This document shows, in pieces, positions 9,263-18,330 of a stretch of DNA of 64,000 nt (the first letter of the stretch is position 1; each line of letters opens with the position of its first letter). Origin of the DNA: Sphaerospermopsis kisseleviana NIES-73. GTDB lineage: Bacteria; Cyanobacteriota; Cyanobacteriia; Cyanobacteriales; Nostocaceae. The translations under genes were made by a program, and so were the position numbers. The stretch covers positions 1,058,362-1,122,361 of the forward strand of contig NZ_AP018314.1 of assembly GCF_002368075.1 (NCBI RefSeq). Reading direction: 5' to 3'. Under the pieces are notes generated by a model. That model made no database searches, was not told where the DNA came from, and saw only the letters and a program-made list of their open reading frames with translations.

Positions 9263-9682
9263 CCTGAAGGAATGGATTAGCTCTTGCTAAAACATTTTTA
9301 TCAGAATAAATGAATTTAGGCACTAGAATTAGTCACCTCACAGCGTAGTTTATATCCTGTCGGAAACTCCTATATTTGGTTATACCTATATTGTGGTCTA
9401 CCTAAATATAGGCTGTTTTTAGATATAAATACTTATTTAGAGAATCCGAAAATGATTAACGTCGGTATTCTCTGTGATTATATTCACCTAAAAAAACTAA
9501 GTTATTTAAAGAATGTAAAGGGGTTAATTGATGATTAGAAAACTTTTGTAAAGTGATGCAAAATTTATCCAGATAATCTCGTTAGAGATTCTAGTTTGTT
9601 GTTATACATATAATCATAGCTTTTTCTCTTCCTGCATAGACATTGCTCCTCACACAGCCACTGCCCCTTAGAGAGTCCAATC
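9263..9682. other. Intergenic upstream of a secreted-protein gene
   Basis: 420 AT-rich bases. Contains an imperfect inverted repeat around CCTATATTTGG / CCTAAATATAGG (9370-9410). No gene or RNA recognised; it should hold the promoter for the gene at 9683. Confidence 0.4.
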
Positions 9683-10993
9683 ATGCTGAAATCCCTTTTG
9701 CTGTCAGGATGGTTCCGCGTACAACCATTTTTTAAGTACGTTATCGTTGTTATATTAATTGCTCCCTTGGTAGGTGTATCAATTCACTCTAGCATAGCGA
9801 AACAATCACATTTAAAAGTAGGAAAGATTAGTACAGGAATTGGCCAATCTGATTCAAATTCCCAGGTAACGGCTATAGCTGGGAAAAATGATTTAAAGAT
9901 AGGTAAAGTCAACTCCTTGGAAGCAAAATTTGGGAACTTTGGATCAGTAAACAAGCCTGTGAGTCAAGCAAAACAAGTATTACAGGCTGATAAAATTAAT
10001 TCTGGGGCAGGACAACAAAATCAGCACTCAAATAGTAATTTACCTGTCAGCGATATTTTAGCGGTAGTAAAACAGGAAAACTTAGCAAAAATACCTACTA
10101 GTCAGAGAGATTTAATTCAAAAATTAAAAGATGTTAAGAGCCAGGCTTTACAGGGTGAGGTAAATTCTTTAGAACGTGCGAGTTTAGAGAATGAGGTATT
10201 AAAAACATCTGCAAGCACATCAAATATTAGAGAACCACAGGCATCCACAATGATGGAAATACCTGTAAATGAACAGCAACAGCAGTACGATACAGTACCA
10301 GATGATCCCATAAATAGTCCTCATCCAATTCCTTGGAAATGGATCATGATGACTCAAGAAGCTATAGGTGGTAAAGGGGGTTCTGGAGTGCGGCACTATC
10401 GCAGTATACCAGTGGTTTCTCCTGATGGTAGGTATGCGGTTTATAGCCGAGTGCAACTGGAAATACAACCGGAAATGCACAACAGCCGAGTTACCAGCTT
10501 GTTGTTTATCGAAGATCGGCAAACCAAGAGACTGCGGGTGATGTCAAAAACTGCTGCTGTTGGCGATCCCCTGTTAGATCAACAGATTTCAGATCAAGCT
10601 GATACCCAAGGGAAAATAGAGGTATTAGTTCCGGTTAGTTGGTCCGAAAAAGGCGATCGCTTTTTAGCCCGCAAATTTGTAGGTATGTTCAACACAGCAG
10701 ACCTGACAGATCATGCAGTAATTTGGGAACGGCAAGAAAATCATACTCAAACCGTTGCTCCTGCCCAAGGAGAAGATGAGCATGAGAAAATAGCAATCTT
10801 GTTAGGGTGGAGTAAAAAACAACCTGATCACGTGCTATTCCGTGCGGGTGAACTAGGGGAAGAAAATTGGCCTTTGGTACAAGTTGCCAGTGATGGCAAA
10901 ACTATCAATGTCAGCAACGACGGTGATCAACCTGTGACTTTTGGGACAAGAGATAGACAGGTTTGGGCAGAACCTCAAGTTGCGTCTAGATAG
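9683..10993 (+). CDS. Conserved cyanobacterial membrane-anchored protein, unknown function
   Basis: 436 residues. A single hydrophobic segment at ~18-35 (YVIVVILIAPLVGVSIHSS) suggests a signal anchor. A low-complexity Gln/Asn/Ser-rich linker with imperfect KVGKI repeats spans ~45-200. A C-terminal beta-rich domain (~215-430) begins PVVSPDGRYAVYSRVQ and includes TSLLFIEDRQTKRLRVM, VPVSWSEKGDRFLARKF and HVLFRAGELGEENWPLVQV; this resembles TolB/WD40-like propeller blades in style, though I cannot assign it to a family. Probably periplasmic. Its stop is followed at once by a GAGTCAGGAGTCAGGAG repeat. Confidence 0.7.
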   Translation: MLKSLLLSGWFRVQPFFKYVIVVILIAPLVGVSIHSSIAKQSHLKVGKISTGIGQSDSNSQVTAIAGKNDLKIGKVNSLEAKFGNFGSVNKPVSQAKQVLQADKINSGAGQQNQHSNSNLPVSDILAVVKQENLAKIPTSQRDLIQKLKDVKSQALQGEVNSLERASLENEVLKTSASTSNIREPQASTMMEIPVNEQQQQYDTVPDDPINSPHPIPWKWIMMTQEAIGGKGGSGVRHYRSIPVVSPDGRYAVYSRVQLEIQPEMHNSRVTSLLFIEDRQTKRLRVMSKTAAVGDPLLDQQISDQADTQGKIEVLVPVSWSEKGDRFLARKFVGMFNTADLTDHAVIWERQENHTQTVAPAQGEDEHEKIAILLGWSKKQPDHVLFRAGELGEENWPLVQVASDGKTINVSNDGDQPVTFGTRDRQVWAEPQVASR

Positions 10994-11057
10994 TTAGTCA
11001 GGAGATCAAGGAGTCAGGAGTCAGGAGGCAGAAGAAGCTGGGGGGAAGGGGGCCCTC

Positions 11058-11277
11058 CTCACAGGGGTAGGTTTTTAATATTAACTGTGAAGGCAGGACC
11101 AGGAAGACAAGGTGGGAAGGTAGACAAGGAAGATTTGATACGCACAACAGTATTTTGACGGACTTTTTTGGTTACCAAGAGCATCTGATTTTGTACGGTT
11201 TTCCTCCCTTGTCCACTGTCCTTCCAAGTCATCCAAGTCTTGCCCTCACGACAATGTAAAAAACCTACCCTTGTGAG
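11058..11277. mobile_element. MITE-like fold-back element, copy 1
   Basis: 220 bases with terminal inverted repeats: CTCACAGGGGTAGGTTTTT at the left and its near complement AAAAAACCTACCCTTGTGAG at the right. Subterminal arms AGACAAGG...AGACAAGGAAG and CCTTGTCCACTGTCCTTCC also pair. Non-coding. It is flanked on both sides by GGGGGCCC-type sequence, a possible target duplication. Confidence 0.75.
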
Positions 11278-11285
11278 AGGGGGCC

Positions 11286-11528
11286 CTCACAGGGGTAGGT
11301 TTTTAATATTATCTGTTGAGGCAGGACCTGGAAGACAAGGAGGGAAAGTAGACAAGGAAGATTTTATACAAAAAATGTACTTCGGATTCGCTCAGTACAA
11401 GGTCTGTTTAGCCTCAATTTGTGTTACCAATTGTACATTTTTGTTACGTATTTCCTCCCTTGTCACCTTGTCTGCCTTGTCCTCCAAGTCTTGCCCTGAC
11501 GACAATGTAAAATACCTACCCTTGTGAG
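11286..11528. mobile_element. MITE-like fold-back element, copy 2
   Basis: 243 bases with the same termini as copy 1, separated from it only by GAGGGGGCCC-type sequence and followed by AAGGGGGCCCC. The ends are conserved but the centre differs (carries TCGGATTCGCTCAGTACAAGG). The shared GGGGGCCC at all three junctions suggests serial insertion or tandem duplication. The right end abuts the truncated NRPS reading frame and supplies its stop codon. Confidence 0.75.
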
Positions 11529-12554
11529 GGAAGGGGGCCCCAAATAGTGATTTTCTCGTCACGGATTAGTTGTGCCCATTTCACGGGATTTAGTGCTTCT
11601 GAAGCCTCGGGTATGACAATGGTTCCCCCAGCTGCCAGTATCCCGAAAATGTCATAAACTGACATATCGTGATTGAGTGCAGTCAAAGCTAAAACTCGGT
11701 CTTCACAACTGACGTTAAAGTAGTTGTTGGTACAGATTATGGCATTAACCGCAGCCTGATGAGTAATCATTACTCCCTTGGGCAATCCAGTGGAGCCAGA
11801 GGTATAGATGACGTAGGCTATATCTTCTGGTTGTTGTAGGGAATCTAACGGTTGGTCACTGTCATTTGCCAATTCTTCGCTATTTATGCACAATATTTGC
11901 CTGCTTTCTGTCCAATCTAAGTTTTCTTTTAACCAAGACTGAGTTAGTACAAACCGAACTTCCCCATTGTCTAATAAGTATAGAAGGCGCTCCCTGGGAA
12001 TTTTTGCATCAATAGGCAAATAAGCAGAACCAGCAGCTAAAATTCCCAAAACGGCTACAACCTGTTCCCATCCCTTCTCCATAACTACAGCTACTAACTC
12101 GTTGGGACGGTTACCTCGCTTACGCAGCCAATGAGCAACTTGATTAGCGCGACAGAACAACTCCTCATAGCTCAGTGTGTCGGCAGAGGAAATCACAGCA
12201 GTCCGATGGGGTTGCGCTGATACTTGTGCAGTAAATAAGGTTTGGAGCAATTGCTGAGGAATGGGAGCTACAGTGGCATTAATAACCTCTCGCTGCTGAA
12301 GTTCAGACGCTGGCATTAATTGTTGTGCAGTTTGTTGCCAGTTTTGATGCCAGGTTTTCTCCTCATTGGCCAGACACTCCAGTTGACGAGACAAGGCATC
12401 AAACATATTGTCCAAAAGCCCACCAGGGAAGAGTTCTTCTACTGCATCCAAATCAAAATGTAGAGTTCCAGCTATCTCCCTCTAAAGCCGCTTCATTGTG
12501 CGGCGGTAGCTGAAAATTAGTAGGTGGGTCTTTCACGGTTAACATTGGCGACAT
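11516..12554 (-). pseudogene. Nonribosomal peptide synthetase fragment (condensation end + half adenylation domain)
   Basis: The main frame (11516-12451) starts in the tail of a condensation/cyclization domain (DAVEELFPGGLLDNMFDAL) and then has adenylation core motifs: LSYEEL, LAAGSAYLPIDA, YVIYTSGSTGLPKGVM and NHDMSVYDIFG. It breaks after EKITIWG, exactly where the MITE-like element begins, so the second half of the A domain, carrier protein and rest are lost. An upstream frame (MSPMLTVKDPPTNF, to DSWN) from 12554 joins it through a one-base frameshift near 12465. The D-M-x-x-Y pattern in the A4 region resembles cysteine-activating domains, a tentative inference. Confidence 0.85.
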
Positions 12555-12681
12555 TAACAATTAATAATGTGAAAATAGCACTTTCTTTTCAAATCCTAAT
12601 GCCTGACACGGCATTTTGAACCAATAGGTAATGAATGGTTATTTTCCTTAAAAATATTGTTTAGCTTTGAAGTTCTAGATC

Positions 12682-13047
12682 TCAAATAACTTCTGAGACT
12701 GCAATATCTGTGGAATTTGGCTTATCTATATTTTGACTACTATTATTTTTAGAAATTGCGTCTTCCACAAGTCTTGCTACCCATTCTATTACCGCTAAAT
12801 CTGATTGTTTAGCAGCGTCTTGTATTAATGGTTGCAAGCGTGATGGAAGTTGTAAGGTGAGGTTGAAAGTTTCTCGTAATGGTACTGACTTGTTTCTAAT
12901 TTCAGATGATTCTCCAAAGCGATAAGTCCAGTATTCACATTCAGCACCCCGTTGGTTGCCATCTTTTTCAACAAAGCTTAATTTACCAAGCTGATAACAA
13001 TTAGGACTTACGCAACTGGCACAAGCGATGGTGCGGCTACGCTGCAC
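12682..13047 (-). CDS. Hypothetical protein with helical C-terminal segment
   Basis: 121 residues, not recognised. The central part (GKLSFVEKDGNQRGAECEYW) is followed by LRETFNLTLQLPSRLQPLIQ and SDLAVIEWVARLVEDAI, which looks like a small ribbon-helix-helix or antitoxin-type C-terminal helix pair. The N-terminal ~20 residues lie in a repeat (GTGCGGCTACGCTGCACC), so the true start may be lost or further in. Ends two bases before an AT-rich spacer. Could be a damaged regulator gene. Confidence 0.4.
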   Translation of the reverse strand: MQRSRTIACASCVSPNCYQLGKLSFVEKDGNQRGAECEYWTYRFGESSEIRNKSVPLRETFNLTLQLPSRLQPLIQDAAKQSDLAVIEWVARLVEDAISKNNSSQNIDKPNSTDIAVSEVI

Positions 13048-13199
13048 CGAGCGCCTAAAGACTAAACCATTGACATAGCAATATCTGGACGTTTTAGTTG
13101 TCCTATTAAATAATTAGAAAGCAAATTATGCTTAATTTGATAAATAGTTTGACCTGTGTTGTAAGCTAAGTTTTTTTGCCTAAGTCCCGAGATAACAAA

Positions 13200-13229
13200 T
13201 ATAGAGACGTTTAATGAAACGTCTCTATA
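13200..13229. terminator. Hairpin downstream of Nudix gene
   Basis: TATAGAGACGTTT-AATG-AAACGTCTCTATA forms a perfect stem just past the Nudix stop. A related AGAGATGTTGTATGCAACGTCTCT hairpin occurs near 35086-35112, so this may be a dispersed cyanobacterial palindrome that also serves as a terminator. Confidence 0.55.
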
Positions 13230-13255
13230 ATCATGATAAAAATGTTAAATAAATA

Positions 13256-13696
13256 TTAAACTTTGACTTGCTCTTTTGAAGTTTGCAAAATTCTTTTAAG
13301 AGAATTTTCTTTGACTATCATGGCAGCGTGATTAATATCTAACCATATCCTTTCTCTTTGAGATGCTTCTGGCCAGTCTTCTAATACTTGATCTACTGGC
13401 AACCAAAATAAATGAACCCGGTAAATATTACCACGTTTACTATATTTATAAGCACCGATTTTTTCAGTATTTACCCGACCAATAACCCCTGCTTCTTCCC
13501 AAGCTTCTTTAGCTGCTGAATCAGGTGGAGTCATCCCTTTGCAAACTCCTCCTTTGGGAATTACCCAACTTTGCCGTTTACGACTGGTGATTAATAAAAC
13601 TTCTACTTTTCCATCTCGGACCCGATATGGAATCACTCCTGATTGTTTACAAATTTTATTGGTTTTTCTGCTCATAGAAGTACATTCCTGATACAT
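13256..13696 (-). CDS. Nudix hydrolase with altered Nudix box
   Basis: 146 residues with the Nudix fold: ITSRKRQSWVIPKGGV leads into the Nudix box KGGVCKGMTPPDSAAKEAWE and EAGV. The metal-binding EAWEE core is present, but the first box Glu (KGETP in relatives) is Met and the usual Arg is Lys. The GKVEVLLITSR start and RVHLFWLPV strand are like diadenosine/diphosphoinositol polyphosphate hydrolases. The annotated start is the first ATG; an internal ATG at 13675 (MSRKTNK) preceded by AGGA is an alternative. Substrate unknown. Confidence 0.85.
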   Translation of the reverse strand: MYQECTSMSRKTNKICKQSGVIPYRVRDGKVEVLLITSRKRQSWVIPKGGVCKGMTPPDSAAKEAWEEAGVIGRVNTEKIGAYKYSKRGNIYRVHLFWLPVDQVLEDWPEASQRERIWLDINHAAMIVKENSLKRILQTSKEQVKV

Positions 13697-13990
13697 TAAC
13701 TTCTAGATTGTAATTACTGCCATATCTACAAGGCGATCGCTATGGTCATGTTGACAATTTTTACTATATGTCTTTGGTTACATCTTTCACGCTGTTAATT
13801 GGTTATTCCGTATAATTTTTCACCAAGTTTGACTATTGCTCCTTTGTGATGGTATTTCATATCCAATTAACAGGATAATTATATTGTCATGAAAGCAAAG
13901 CCTTGAACGTATTACTCGATTATATTAATTAAAACCAACTGCGGAGGAAAGCCATATTGGCAATAAAATAGTGTAATTATAGTGTCAGTT
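13697..13990. other. Intergenic upstream of a small ORF
   Basis: AT-rich spacer with a GGCGATCGCTATGG (HIP1) site near 13732. No gene recognised. Confidence 0.4.
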
Positions 13991-14149
13991 ATGCAAACTC
14001 AACTGCCAACATTTTGGTTAATTGAACCAGAAAAACCGCCATTAAAGCAGATTATCGCTGGGGGTGTGATTTTGCCAGATGGACAAATTGCGATCGCTCG
14101 CTGTTGTACATTTACAAACTGGTATTTATGTTTTTTAACCTGCTGCTGA
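13991..14149 (+). CDS. Small hypothetical protein, possibly truncated
   Basis: 52 residues beginning MQTQLPTFWLIEPEKPPLKQ and then IIAGGVILPDGQIAIARCC. The first ~40 residues look like real protein with a HIP1-encoded IAIAR; the last part (WYLCFLTCC) looks random and the stop may result from a frameshift. Not recognised. May be the 5' part of a longer decayed gene. Confidence 0.35.
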   Translation: MQTQLPTFWLIEPEKPPLKQIIAGGVILPDGQIAIARCCTFTNWYLCFLTCC

Positions 14150-14256
14150 TGGAAACCGACAGCTGAATACTTACGTTAATTTAACACATCTCATTGAAGA
14201 TTGGTATATAATATAAATCAGTTTTTTTAAACATAACTAACAACATAAAAACTTTC

Positions 14257-15066
14257 ATGGCAGATTTAATATTAGTTCCGGGTGCAACTGGTGGTGTAGG
14301 ACAACTTGTAGTTAGCAAACTTTTAGAAAAAGGTTTGTCAGTTCGGATTCTCACACGGGATGCAAACAAAGCTGCAAAAATGTTTAATGACAAAGTAGAA
14401 ATTTTTGTTGGTGATATCCGCGAACCCAATACCCTCTCACCAGCAATGTTAAATATCACTTCTATTATCTGTTGTACGGGAACTACTGCTTTTCCTTCTG
14501 CTAGATGGGAGTTTGATTCATCTGTGAATCCCATTGATTTTGGTTTAGCTTTGTTTGATACTCAACCACTTGAAAATAAAGCTAAAAATACACCTTTAAA
14601 AGTTGATTCCCAAGCTGTAAAAAATTTAGTTGCAGCAGCACCGAAAATTTTAAATAGATTAGTGTTTGTTTCTTCCTGTGGTATTCTCAGAAAAAATCAG
14701 TTTCCTTTTAATATTCTCAATAAATTTGGTGTGCTGGATGCGAAAAAGGAAGGTGAAGACGCTATCATTAATTCAGGTATTCCCTATACAATTATCCGCC
14801 CTGGTAGGTTAATTGATGGACCTTATACTTCTTATGATTTGAATACTTTACTCAAGGCAAAGACAGAAGGTAAATTAAATATAGTCTTGGGTAAAGGTGA
14901 TCAACTTTCTGGTGATGCTAGTCGCATTGATGTGGCTGCTGCTTGTGTGGAAAGTTTGTTTTATCCCAGTGCTGCTAATCAGGTTTTTGAGTTAGTTAAT
15001 CAAGGAACAAGACCAAATGTAATTGACTGGGAAAAGCTTTTTTATCAATTGACAATTGACAATTGA
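14257..15066 (+). CDS. NAD(P)-binding NmrA-like/SDR family oxidoreductase
   Basis: 269 residues of an atypical short-chain dehydrogenase. The N-terminal Rossmann motif is GATGGVGQLVVSKLL (residues 9-23), followed by VRILTRD, GDIREPNTL and LVFVSSCGI, and a C-terminal YTIIRPGRL segment. This type includes chlorophyll-biosynthesis and complex I-associated proteins in cyanobacteria and plants, but no exact role can be given. The last residues (QLTIDN) are encoded by an AATTGACAATTGACAATTG repeat that also supplies the stop, so the native C-terminus may have been replaced. Confidence 0.8.
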   Translation: MADLILVPGATGGVGQLVVSKLLEKGLSVRILTRDANKAAKMFNDKVEIFVGDIREPNTLSPAMLNITSIICCTGTTAFPSARWEFDSSVNPIDFGLALFDTQPLENKAKNTPLKVDSQAVKNLVAAAPKILNRLVFVSSCGILRKNQFPFNILNKFGVLDAKKEGEDAIINSGIPYTIIRPGRLIDGPYTSYDLNTLLKAKTEGKLNIVLGKGDQLSGDASRIDVAAACVESLFYPSAANQVFELVNQGTRPNVIDWEKLFYQLTIDN

Positions 15067-15093
15067 CAATTGACAATTGATAATTGATAATTG
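15048..15093. repeat. TTGACAA/TTGATAA tandem heptamers
   Basis: Consecutive CAATTGA-type 7-base units (ATTGACA then ATTGATA) that start inside the NmrA-like gene and pass its stop. The same array ends the amidohydrolase gene at 18315-18350. Confidence 0.8.
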
Positions 15094-15438
15094 TTTCATT
15101 CAAGGCTTCCGCCGTGAGCGTCAGCCGATAGCGTAGCGTGGCGTTAGCCATACGGTTTAAAACCTCCCCTTTCAAGGGGAACAAAACAAAAAAAAATCCG
15201 CTTTGTCATTGTCAATTTTTAATTGTTAATTGTCCATTATTGAAATATCCCCAAATCCTTGATTTTTCCTGAGACTTTGAGGATATATGGATTCCAATAC
15301 TGCTCGGTTAAGGATTTTCGTAGGTTGGGTTGAACAAAGTGAAACCCAAAGAACCCTTGTAAATGTTGGGTTTCGTTCCTTAACCCAACCTACATAATTT
15401 ATTTTTTTGAGCTTAACCGACAAGTATTGATATGGATT
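15094..15438. other. Intergenic with dispersed palindromes
   Basis: Contains a GATAGCGTAGCGTGGCGTTAGCC mini-repeat (15126-15150) and a large palindrome at 15320-15393. No gene; frames here are reads through these repeats. Confidence 0.5.
15320..15393. repeat. Palindromic element GTAGGTTGGGTT...AACCCAACCTAC
   Basis: GTAGGTTGGGTTGAACAAAG at the left pairs with TTAACCCAACCTAC at the right, with a second inner pair GAAACCCAA / TTGGGTTTC. A close copy is at 49509-49583 between mysC and mysD. A dispersed REP-like element. Confidence 0.8.
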
Positions 15439-15900
15439 CTAGTTTTCAACGAATTTCAAAGAATCTAATCTTCCTAAAACCGCCATATCTTCAGCATCCA
15501 ATTCTACAGGTATACCACTCCTAATTAGTTCTGAAAAGTCTTCATTAGGAACCATAATTGTTAGTATGTAAAGACGATTTTTACCTGTATTTCTAATCAA
15601 ATGAGTGCCATTTGGTGGAACTAATAAACTATCTCCGGCCTTGATAGGTACTTTTTTGCCATCACAAATTGCAACTCCTTCTCCTTTGAGAATAAAAAAC
15701 ATTTCCACTGCCCATTGATGGCGATTTGGTGGAGTTTGTCCCCCAATATCAAAGATTTCCACACAACAAGTTAAGGAAGTATTTGCAGTTGTGGAATCAA
15801 AGATAATTGCTAACCGATTAGTGTCACGGGGATTGATACGGTATGCTTGATAATCTTGGGGAGATTTGATAACTGGAATTACACAACTTGTAGTAACCAT
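15439..15900 (-). CDS. Cupin domain protein
   Basis: 153 residues from ATG 15900 (MVTTSCVIPVIKSPQDYQAY). The longer frame to 15987 is rejected because its first 29 codons are a TCACCAATCACCAGT repeat. The cupin barrel shows HQWAVEMFFILKGEGVAICD (motif 1, with one His and one Glu as likely metal ligands) and GDSLLVPPNGTHLIRNTG (motif 2). Lies downstream of the cysteine hydrolase on the same strand, so probably co-transcribed; possibly binds or isomerises the same small metabolite. Substrate unknown. Confidence 0.8.
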   Translation of the reverse strand: MVTTSCVIPVIKSPQDYQAYRINPRDTNRLAIIFDSTTANTSLTCCVEIFDIGGQTPPNRHQWAVEMFFILKGEGVAICDGKKVPIKAGDSLLVPPNGTHLIRNTGKNRLYILTIMVPNEDFSELIRSGIPVELDAEDMAVLGRLDSLKFVEN

Positions 15901-16050
15901 ATATTTGGTAATTGGTGATTGGTGATTGGTGACTGGTGATTGGTGATTGGTGACTGGTGATTGGGTATTAATCAATCCAAAATCCAAAATCTAAAATCCA
16001 AAATCTAAAATCCAAAATCTAAAATCCAAAATCTAAAATCTAAAATCTAA
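15900..16050. repeat. Heptamer and decamer short repeats
   Basis: Tandem TTGGTGA/CTGGTGA heptamers (15906-15965) followed by ten-base AATCCAAAAT / AATCTAAAAT units to 16050. They fill the whole gap between the cysteine hydrolase and cupin genes. Same unit types recur at 36780-36805, 37930-38000, 40070-40118 and 46820-47020. Confidence 0.85.
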
Positions 16051-16828
16051 AATTATGCTGACTACTGACTCCTGCTATAATTGCCGAAGAATCAGTAACA
16101 AAACCAAAGCATTGTTTAACGTTGTACAAAGTTGCTAACCAACAATATTCTGGTGAAGTTGTGGCTGTACAATCTTGGACTAAAATGCAGTCGTATCCTA
16201 AAAAATTAGCATCACATAAAGTTGTGAGAACACATTGATCAGCATTGACACCCGCAAATAATATTGTCGTTATTCCTAAGTTTCTGAGAATACTATCTAA
16301 GGATGTATCCCAAAACCCACTCATGCGATATTTATCAATGCAAATATCTGTCTCAAGTTGTTCTAATTCCTCTACTACCGCCGCTGCCCAGCTATCTTTC
16401 ATCAGCACCTTTGCACCGTTTTTAGGTAGGCTATCACCTAATCCTACACCTTCACCGGTGGGATTATAAACATGAAGCAAACCTGCACTAATATTGAGTA
16501 AGTCTGGTCTATTACCCCAATTTAACCAAATTATTGGCACATTAACAGCCCGCAATTGTGGTAATAAGTTTTGTAAAGGTACTATGGGTTGACGTGCGGG
16601 GGTGACATCCACACCAATATGCGCTAACCAGCCATCAGGATGACAAAAGTCGTTTTGCATATCAATAATGATAATGGCGGTTTTTGCCAAGTCGATACGC
16701 ACAGTTTTGGTTTCTGTTGTTAAAATAACGGGTTGTGGGGTTTTTTGCGGACGAGTAATATCTGCAAAGCTTTCATTGACTTCCCAAGCGTTGGGGTAAA
16801 ATCCTAGTGTTCGTAAGGGTAGATTCAT
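16040..16828 (-). CDS. Isochorismatase-family cysteine hydrolase
   Basis: 262 residues from ATG 16828; a GTG four codons earlier is possible. Cysteine amidohydrolase fold with the catalytic triad visible: Asp in IIIDMQNDFCHP (~residue 56), Lys in CIDKYRMSGFWDTSL and Cys in GVNADQCVLTTL with the cis-peptide-type context. Closest in style to ureidoacrylate/biuret-type amidohydrolases rather than true isochorismatases. Faces the amidohydrolase gene across an 84-base divergent spacer, suggesting a shared promoter region and shared pathway for an amide or ureide. Confidence 0.85.
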   Translation of the reverse strand: MNLPLRTLGFYPNAWEVNESFADITRPQKTPQPVILTTETKTVRIDLAKTAIIIIDMQNDFCHPDGWLAHIGVDVTPARQPIVPLQNLLPQLRAVNVPIIWLNWGNRPDLLNISAGLLHVYNPTGEGVGLGDSLPKNGAKVLMKDSWAAAVVEELEQLETDICIDKYRMSGFWDTSLDSILRNLGITTILFAGVNADQCVLTTLCDANFLGYDCILVQDCTATTSPEYCWLATLYNVKQCFGFVTDSSAIIAGVSSQHNFRF

Positions 16829-16920
16829 AATTGTTGGCACCCAAGATCATTGATTCTTTTGTAACTTGAAATAATCATAATTGTGCAATTGCTTAATCAA
16901 CGTTAAAAAAGGTGAAAATC

Positions 16921-18330
16921 ATGAACTTTACTATTAAAAAAGCTTTAATTGCTGTTACAGATGGTTACACAACTTTAGATGTTCAGGTTGTTAATGGTAT
17001 CATCGCTGCTATTGGTGAAGATTTGGATGTGATTGGTACTGCAATTGACGGTGAAAATAAACTGCTGCTACCTGGTTTTTTCAACGCCCACACCCATTCT
17101 TCGGAAAAGTGGCAACGGGGAATAATTCCACCTTTACCTTTAGAATTATGGTTGGCGTATTTGTATGATTTTTCTCTTCTGGATATTGAACAAGTTTATC
17201 TCAGCGCCTTGGGTACGGCTGCGGAAACTTTGCTGTCTGGGGGAACAAGTGTTGTAGATCATTTGGTGTTAATTCCTGGTAAAGAGTTAGAAACTATTTC
17301 TACTGCTGTTCGCGCTTATCAAGAAATAGGAATTAGGGCTTTTATTGCTCCTTTAATTCAAGATGAATCTTTAACTGCGGGGATGCCAGAAGGTAAATTT
17401 TTAGAAAATCATCAACCTTATTTTCGTTCTCCTGCGGAAACATTAGCAATTATAGAAGAAGCTGTTATTAAGTTTCATCGTCCAGAGGAAGGTATAACTA
17501 TTTTAGTTGCACCGACGGGAATTCAATTATGTACTGATGCTTTATTTACGGGTTGTATTGAGTTGAGCGATCGCTACAATCTTTGTCGTCATTCGCACTT
17601 ATTGGAAACTAAAGCCCAGGAAAAGTTAGCATTAGAAAAATATGGTTGTAGTGCGGTTGAACATTTAAATCATATTGGATTTTTGCATGAAAAAACCAGT
17701 TTAGCTCATTGCGTTTGGTTAACTGATGCTGATATTCAAATTTTGGCAGAAACCAAATCTACTATTGTTCATAACCCGTTAAGTAACCTGCGTTTAGGTA
17801 GCGGTATTGCACCGATTTTAAAATATATTCAAGCAGGGGTAAATGTAACTTTTGGTTGTGATGGTGCTTCTAGTAATGACTCTCAAGATTTGTTAGAAGC
17901 GATTAAAATAGGTTCTATTTTACATAACGTGACTGATTTTGATTATAAATCCTGGATTACACCACGTCAAGCGGTAGAAATGGCTGCTTTAGGTGGTGCA
18001 AAAGGATTAGGGATTGATGAAAAATTGGGGTCTTTAAATGTGGGTAAAAAAGCAGATTTGGTACTTTATGATTTAACCAGTTTATCTTTGCTTCCTCGTA
18101 CAGATCCCATTGGTTTATTAGTATTAGGTCGTCCTGTGAATGTTGTTAATAGTGCTTGGGTAAATGGTAAACAAATTATTGATAATGGGAAATTTACAAC
18201 TATTAATGTTGATGAATTGCGAAAAGAATTATTTAACCGTAGTCAGTGGGTAAGTCGGGGAAAATCACCAACTTTAGAACAAATTGAGGTTCATTATCGT
18301 CGAGTGATGGGCTTATCAATTGACAATTGA
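16921..18330 (+). CDS. Amidohydrolase (TRZ/ATZ, cytosine/SAH deaminase-like)
   Basis: 469 residues from ATG 16921. Metal-dependent hydrolase superfamily: the HxH motif is in FFNAHTHSSEKWQRG (~residues 55-68), a third His in CRHSHLLETK, a fourth in LAHCVWLTD and the catalytic Asp in FGCDGASSND. The C-terminal composite beta-sheet has GSLNVGKKADLVLYDL. Subfamily members deaminate or dechlorinate ring compounds (guanine, triazines, S-adenosylhomocysteine). The last residues (LSIDN) and the stop come from a TTGATAA repeat, as in the gene at 14257. Divergent from the cysteine hydrolase. Confidence 0.85.
   Translation: MNFTIKKALIAVTDGYTTLDVQVVNGIIAAIGEDLDVIGTAIDGENKLLLPGFFNAHTHSSEKWQRGIIPPLPLELWLAYLYDFSLLDIEQVYLSALGTAAETLLSGGTSVVDHLVLIPGKELETISTAVRAYQEIGIRAFIAPLIQDESLTAGMPEGKFLENHQPYFRSPAETLAIIEEAVIKFHRPEEGITILVAPTGIQLCTDALFTGCIELSDRYNLCRHSHLLETKAQEKLALEKYGCSAVEHLNHIGFLHEKTSLAHCVWLTDADIQILAETKSTIVHNPLSNLRLGSGIAPILKYIQAGVNVTFGCDGASSNDSQDLLEAIKIGSILHNVTDFDYKSWITPRQAVEMAALGGAKGLGIDEKLGSLNVGKKADLVLYDLTSLSLLPRTDPIGLLVLGRPVNVVNSAWVNGKQIIDNGKFTTINVDELRKELFNRSQWVSRGKSPTLEQIEVHYRRVMGLSIDN

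Noticed and set aside
11240-11527. 95-residue plus-strand frame
   Set aside because: Lies within the two MITE-like elements and crosses their border; no coding features.
15901-15987. N-terminal extension of the cupin protein
   Set aside because: 29 codons come from a CACCAGT repeat; ATG at 15900 begins the conserved part.
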